Below are positions 6,178 to 9,176 of a stretch of 9,176 nt of DNA, piece by piece. The position numbers and the translations under genes are program-made. The notes under the pieces are model-generated. The model had not been told where the DNA came from. It worked only from the letters and a program-made list of their open reading frames with translations, and searched no databases. Positions within the stretch are counted from its first letter, which is position 1. Every line of letters starts with the position of its first letter. This DNA is from Clostridia bacterium (GTDB taxonomy: Bacteria > Bacillota > Clostridia > Oscillospirales > CAG-272): contig JAFYMA010000021.1 of assembly GCA_017556845.1 (NCBI GenBank), forward strand, positions 1 to 9,176, read 5' to 3'.

Positions 6178-7554
6178 ATTATCAAGTATGCTCGTTATAT
6201 ATTCACGCTTCGAACCGCTTGAAACGGTAAAAGCGCACATAGAAAAGCATACATCTGTTATTTTCTTATCCTCGATAAAGTCCTTTGCGTTCAACTCAAA
6301 ATAACGCATATCTATTATATACACCTCTTCAAAGGAGCTTATAAGGAAAGGCGTCAGCGCGTTTCCGTACGATTCCTTGAAAACAACAAGCCTTCTGCCG
6401 TTGTTTACACCGGTATCGTGTATATGTACGATATACGAGTCGCCATATATAAATCTCGTGTATGAAACCTTATTACTGAACAAAGAGCCTGTAAACTCAA
6501 ATTTGAACCTATCTCTTGAATAGTAATCGCACACATAGCTCTGCTTCGGCTTATATTCTATGAGCGTGTCGGGGTTTTTCTCAATTACCGACGAATAACC
6601 CGAATATTTGTACATTGAGCCGACGAACGTTCCTACCGGTGTTTTCACAAACTGATCAAGCGTTGCAAACGGCAAGCCCGCCGTGTCTGCAAACTGCTGG
6701 CATGCGTAATACGCGCCGAGTGCCGCCCAGTGATGATCCGTTCTGAAATACAGATATTCGTCAGAATGAGCACGCAAAATACTGAGCGTATCAATATAAA
6801 TAACTCCGTCAAGAGCACCCTTAAGACCGTTGAACGCTCTTTCGGTGCACGAAAGTGACGATGAAAAATCACCCGTTTTAGGAGCATATATACCCGCTGC
6901 GGTAGGTATTGCCATAGCGTATACGTTTACACCGCTGCCTATTCTGCGTTTGAATTCGTTAAGTGCCTCGGCACACGCCTGGCCGCCGCCCTCTTTACCT
7001 CCGAACTGCTCCATTCCGCGCGTTCCGTATATAACTATACGGTCGGAAATGTAAGGCGTGCCCTTGTTTGCGGTATCATAAGGATCGTCCTCACTCGGTG
7101 ACGGTTCAGTATATTCCGTTTCATCATCGGGCATAGTTTCCGAAATGTCAGGCGGAAGGGTATCGTCGGGCTTTTCAGTTTCAGACGGCTTCGTTTGAGC
7201 GTTGGTTTCCTTTTCGGTCGCCTTATCCGTTTCAACATCGCCTTCCGTTGTGCTCTCGCCATTCGTTACATCTGAAGTATCAGACGTAACGTCCGTATCT
7301 TCTGCAGGTGTTGTTCCATCGTTTGTTGTATCTGTGACTGTAATAACGTTTGTGTCCTCGCTCGGAAATGACGTTGAATACTCATCTGACGGATCCTTCT
7401 TTGTTCCCGCGTTTTCTTCAATATAGGTTCCGCTTATTTCCGATGTGTCCGGAAAATCTGTATTGTGCGATGCACCGCTGATAACGATCGCAACTATAAC
7501 GATCGCTATTACGAAAAGGCCCGCAGGAAGCAAGTACCAATAATAATATTTCAA
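6175..7554 (-). CDS. DHHW family protein 2 (AlgJ/AlgX-like SGNH acyltransferase partner), membrane-anchored
   Basis: This 459-residue protein has an N-terminal membrane anchor (about 5-27, hydrophobic, no clear cleavage site). A long Thr/Ser/Asp/Glu/Pro-rich linker (about 28-165) follows, then an extracellular DHHW domain (about 170-459). The domain carries YFRTDHHW (D273, H274, H275, W276) and FKESYGN with Ser395. This Asp-x-His then Ser order matches the triad layout in AlgX/AlgJ-type SGNH proteins, so the protein looks catalytically intact. In alginate acetylation such proteins receive acyl groups from a membrane O-acyltransferase and pass them to the polymer; that role here is inferred. 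The start is TTG, overlapping the TGA of the preceding gene (ATTGA) with GGGGGCG (7563-7569) 8 bases upstream. Any later start would cut into the membrane anchor. It is a paralogue of the neighbouring DHHW protein. Confidence 0.88.
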   Translation of the reverse strand: MKYYYWYLLPAGLFVIAIVIVAIVISGASHNTDFPDTSEISGTYIEENAGTKKDPSDEYSTSFPSEDTNVITVTDTTNDGTTPAEDTDVTSDTSDVTNGESTTEGDVETDKATEKETNAQTKPSETEKPDDTLPPDISETMPDDETEYTEPSPSEDDPYDTANKGTPYISDRIVIYGTRGMEQFGGKEGGGQACAEALNEFKRRIGSGVNVYAMAIPTAAGIYAPKTGDFSSSLSCTERAFNGLKGALDGVIYIDTLSILRAHSDEYLYFRTDHHWAALGAYYACQQFADTAGLPFATLDQFVKTPVGTFVGSMYKYSGYSSVIEKNPDTLIEYKPKQSYVCDYYSRDRFKFEFTGSLFSNKVSYTRFIYGDSYIVHIHDTGVNNGRRLVVFKESYGNALTPFLISSFEEVYIIDMRYFELNAKDFIEDKKITDVCFSMCAFTVSSGSKREYITSILDN

Positions 7555-8960
7555 TTTATCATCGCCCCCAGATTATTGCGATAATCTCCAACTGATGAAA
7601 AAGCACACTCTGCAAAAAGTACGTCCGTTATACCCATTTCTTTAACCATTGCAGGAAGATTGAGTTGAAACATTCTGCCGTCAACCACGTATATTTCTTC
7701 AAATGATTCAAGCAGATACGGAACAAGTGCATTTCCGTAGCTGTCCTTAACGATAAGGAGCTTTCTGCCGTTGTCACACGCATCTGACTTAACGTGAACG
7801 GAATATCTGTCTCCTCTTAAATACGTTGAGTACCAGCTGCTTCGTTTTTCATCACTGATAGGCCAATAAAGATCGTGCTTGCGGGGCTCTTGCAGCTGAT
7901 GATTATAGAATATTGCAGTATACGTTGCTCTCGGTATATACGTTACAAAATCCTCAGGGTTATTCAGCAAGGTCGGGCTGTAGTTTGTATACTTATACAT
8001 CGTTCCGATATATCCGGGGCGTACGTTTACGGTATACGTTGACAGATCCGCAAAATCAACGCCTGCCACAGAAGCAAACTGCTGGCTTGCGTAGTAAGCT
8101 CCGAGACCTGTCCAGTGGTGGTCTGTTCTGAAATATATATCTTCATTTTTATGCTGTTCAAGAACGTGATACACAGGCACATCGGTCACTCTATCTGACA
8201 GATTTTCCGAAATAATATTTATATCACGCAGAGAGTTGCCTGCGTATTTTGCATACGTTTTTGACTCTGATATATAGAATGCACACGCTTTGGGCACTAC
8301 CATTGAATAAACATTTACGTCATCACCGACTTTATTTGCAAAGGTATTAAGAAGCTGTGCGAATTTTGCTGCACTCTTTTCACCGCCGTGATATACCTCA
8401 AGTGCACGAGTACCTATAATAAGCACTTCGCCCACGACCTCTACCGGCTTTTCTGCCTGAGTTATAACGGGTATCGTGCCGGGTGCCTCGGTCTCTTGCG
8501 AAGGCTTATCGTTGTCAGGCGCACCGCTTTCATTGCTCGGATCGTTTGTATGATCCGGATCCTCTATCGGAGTGGTCGTAACACCCGGGTCAATATCCTC
8601 GCTCGGATCCCACTCATCGTCAGGATCCCAGTCATCATCAGGATCCCATTCTTCCTCATCGGGAGTAATAGTGCCGTTATTGAATATCTGCTCTTTCGGA
8701 GTTATTCCCATAAGCCCTCTTATATGAGAGTTCATATCGACAAATTTATCACGCAGAAATACCGTATCGGTAAACCATGCGGAAAGATCGGAAAAATACT
8801 TTCCGCTCAGAAACGTCTTTGCTGTAAACTCGGGAAATTCGACCAATATACTGTTGTCGGACTCCTGCGTTCTCGGAAAGATAACGCAAAAGCAAAACAT
8901 AAATACAAACACGAGCATCAATGATGCACATTTTATCATTATCGCAGTTTTCTTTTTCAT
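7551..8960 (-). CDS. DHHW family protein 1 (AlgJ/AlgX-like SGNH acyltransferase partner), membrane-anchored
   Basis: From the ATG at 8960 this is 469 residues. A TTG three codons earlier (8969) is an alternative, and neither has a strong Shine-Dalgarno (GGA lies 5 bases before TTG and 14 before ATG). Residue numbers here count from the TTG. MKKKTAIMIK leads into a membrane anchor (about 11-31). A juxtamembrane region (about 35-100) is followed by an acidic, Pro-rich linker (about 103-175) that includes tandem WDPDD repeats. The extracellular DHHW domain (about 178-472) has YFRTDHHW (D283, H284, H285, W286) and VKDSYGN with Ser410, so the Asp-His-Ser set is kept. It closely parallels the next gene (GAYYASQQF against GAYYACQQF after the motif). 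It follows the MBOAT gene by 43 bases, the arrangement seen in alginate-type O-acetylation operons. Whether it transfers acyl groups or only binds glycan is not shown by sequence. Confidence 0.88.
   Translation of the reverse strand: MKKKTAIMIKCASLMLVFVFMFCFCVIFPRTQESDNSILVEFPEFTAKTFLSGKYFSDLSAWFTDTVFLRDKFVDMNSHIRGLMGITPKEQIFNNGTITPDEEEWDPDDDWDPDDEWDPSEDIDPGVTTTPIEDPDHTNDPSNESGAPDNDKPSQETEAPGTIPVITQAEKPVEVVGEVLIIGTRALEVYHGGEKSAAKFAQLLNTFANKVGDDVNVYSMVVPKACAFYISESKTYAKYAGNSLRDINIISENLSDRVTDVPVYHVLEQHKNEDIYFRTDHHWTGLGAYYASQQFASVAGVDFADLSTYTVNVRPGYIGTMYKYTNYSPTLLNNPEDFVTYIPRATYTAIFYNHQLQEPRKHDLYWPISDEKRSSWYSTYLRGDRYSVHVKSDACDNGRKLLIVKDSYGNALVPYLLESFEEIYVVDGRMFQLNLPAMVKEMGITDVLFAECAFSSVGDYRNNLGAMIN
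7563..7569 (-). promoter_or_regulatory. G-rich ribosome binding site supporting a TTG start
   Basis: GGGGGCG on the - strand lies 8 bases before the TTG of the second DHHW gene. TTG overlaps the upstream TGA by four bases (TTGA), so translation of the two DHHW proteins is probably coupled. The site is inside the coding end of the first DHHW gene. Confidence 0.55.
8605..8658 (-). repeat. three tandem 18-bp units encoding WDPDDx repeats
   Basis: Three consecutive 18-base units each begin GGATCC (8605, 8623, 8641) and diverge slightly after it. They encode the acidic W-D-P-D-D/E-x repeats of the first DHHW protein's linker. The 18-base phase preserves the reading frame, so copy number could change without breaking the gene. 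This is a coding tandem repeat, not a CRISPR or intergenic element. Confidence 0.85.
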
Positions 8961-9003
8961 AAAATTCAATCAAGTCCAGTCTTTTTTATCAAGAAATCTT
9001 ACG

Positions 9004-9176
9004 TTAAAAACGCCAATACAGGAACGGATTGTTCGATGACGACGTCGCTATAAGCACCACGGTCGATATAAATAACAGAAATACCATATAGACCGTATTA
9101 CTCAGCACCACAGCACCGTGAGTCTTTTCAGGGAGCGACGATGCAAGTGCTTTCACGAGCTGAGCTACAGGGAAGC
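9004..9176 (-). CDS. MBOAT family O-acyltransferase, C-terminal 56 residues only
   Basis: One - strand frame is open from the right edge to TAA at 9004-9006, giving 56 residues: FPVAQLVKALASSLPEKTHG, a hydrophobic helix (about 21-44, AVVLSNTVYMVFLLFISTVV), and the ending NPFLYWRF. A final transmembrane helix followed by NPF[IL]Y[FW]RF at the very C-terminus is characteristic of clostridial MBOAT proteins of the AlgI/DltB-like group. Position supports this, because DHHW genes commonly follow MBOAT genes. The catalytic His region lies outside the window, so activity cannot be judged. If correct, it carries the acyl group from the cytoplasmic carrier to the outer face of the membrane. The short length makes the call rest on the end motif plus context. 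Confidence 0.78.
   Translation of the reverse strand, partial: FPVAQLVKALASSLPEKTHGAVVLSNTVYMVFLLFISTVVLIATSSSNNPFLYWRF

Noticed and set aside
8605..8658. Regularly spaced GGATCC units as a possible CRISPR or regulatory array
   Set aside because: The 18-base units are in frame, encode a WDPDD protein repeat and have no unique spacers.
8388..8924. 178-residue open frame on the + strand
   Set aside because: It lies antisense within the first DHHW gene, is unusually rich in Arg/Tyr/Ile with no domain pattern, and has no credible start context. It is a shadow of the real gene.

Overview
The window looks like a Gram-positive gut-type Clostridia chromosome, probably Oscillospiraceae/Ruminococcus-like. 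The basis is moderate GC, Shine-Dalgarno starts, and a secreted multidomain protein ending in a type I dockerin. The genus is an inference. No ribosomal or other taxonomic marker gene is present.

Layout. (1) Positions 1-953 carry two short, visibly A+T-richer genes on the + strand: the 3' part of a small membrane protein, then a zinc-ribbon/TM/lipocalin-like protein. I recognise neither as a named family member. (2) Positions 954-1394 are non-coding. They hold a perfect hairpin terminator, then a 44-nt sequence that reads as the 3' part of a tRNA-Arg(CCT), from anticodon loop to encoded CCA, with no matching 5' half. Two further hairpins follow. This is the expected look of an attachment site where an integrative element (to the left) joins host chromosome (to the right). 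(3) Positions 1395-3824 (- strand) encode an 809-residue secreted phosphodiester glycosidase (NAGPA type) with a two-copy repeat, a ricin-type lectin domain and a dockerin. It has its own consensus promoter. (4) Positions 4124-9176 (- strand) are a compact operon that enters from beyond the right edge. In transcription order it encodes an MBOAT acyltransferase (only the C-terminus is in the window), two tandem DHHW (AlgJ/AlgX-like SGNH) membrane-anchored proteins, an FkbH-like HAD-IIIC glyceryl transferase/phosphatase, and a stand-alone acyl carrier protein. A long nested hairpin followed by a U-tract closes it.

How the operon may work. FkbH proteins make glyceryl-S-ACP from 1,3-bisphosphoglycerate. 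MBOAT plus SGNH-like partners move acyl groups across the membrane onto cell-surface polymers, as in alginate acetylation and DltBCD D-alanylation. Together they suggest a dlt-like export route in which FkbH charges the ACP, the MBOAT passes the acyl group out, and the two DHHW proteins transfer it to an extracellular glycan. The substrate (glyceryl or a derivative) and the acceptor are inferred. No polyketide synthase or methoxymalonyl-pathway gene is visible here, although genes upstream of the MBOAT lie outside the window.
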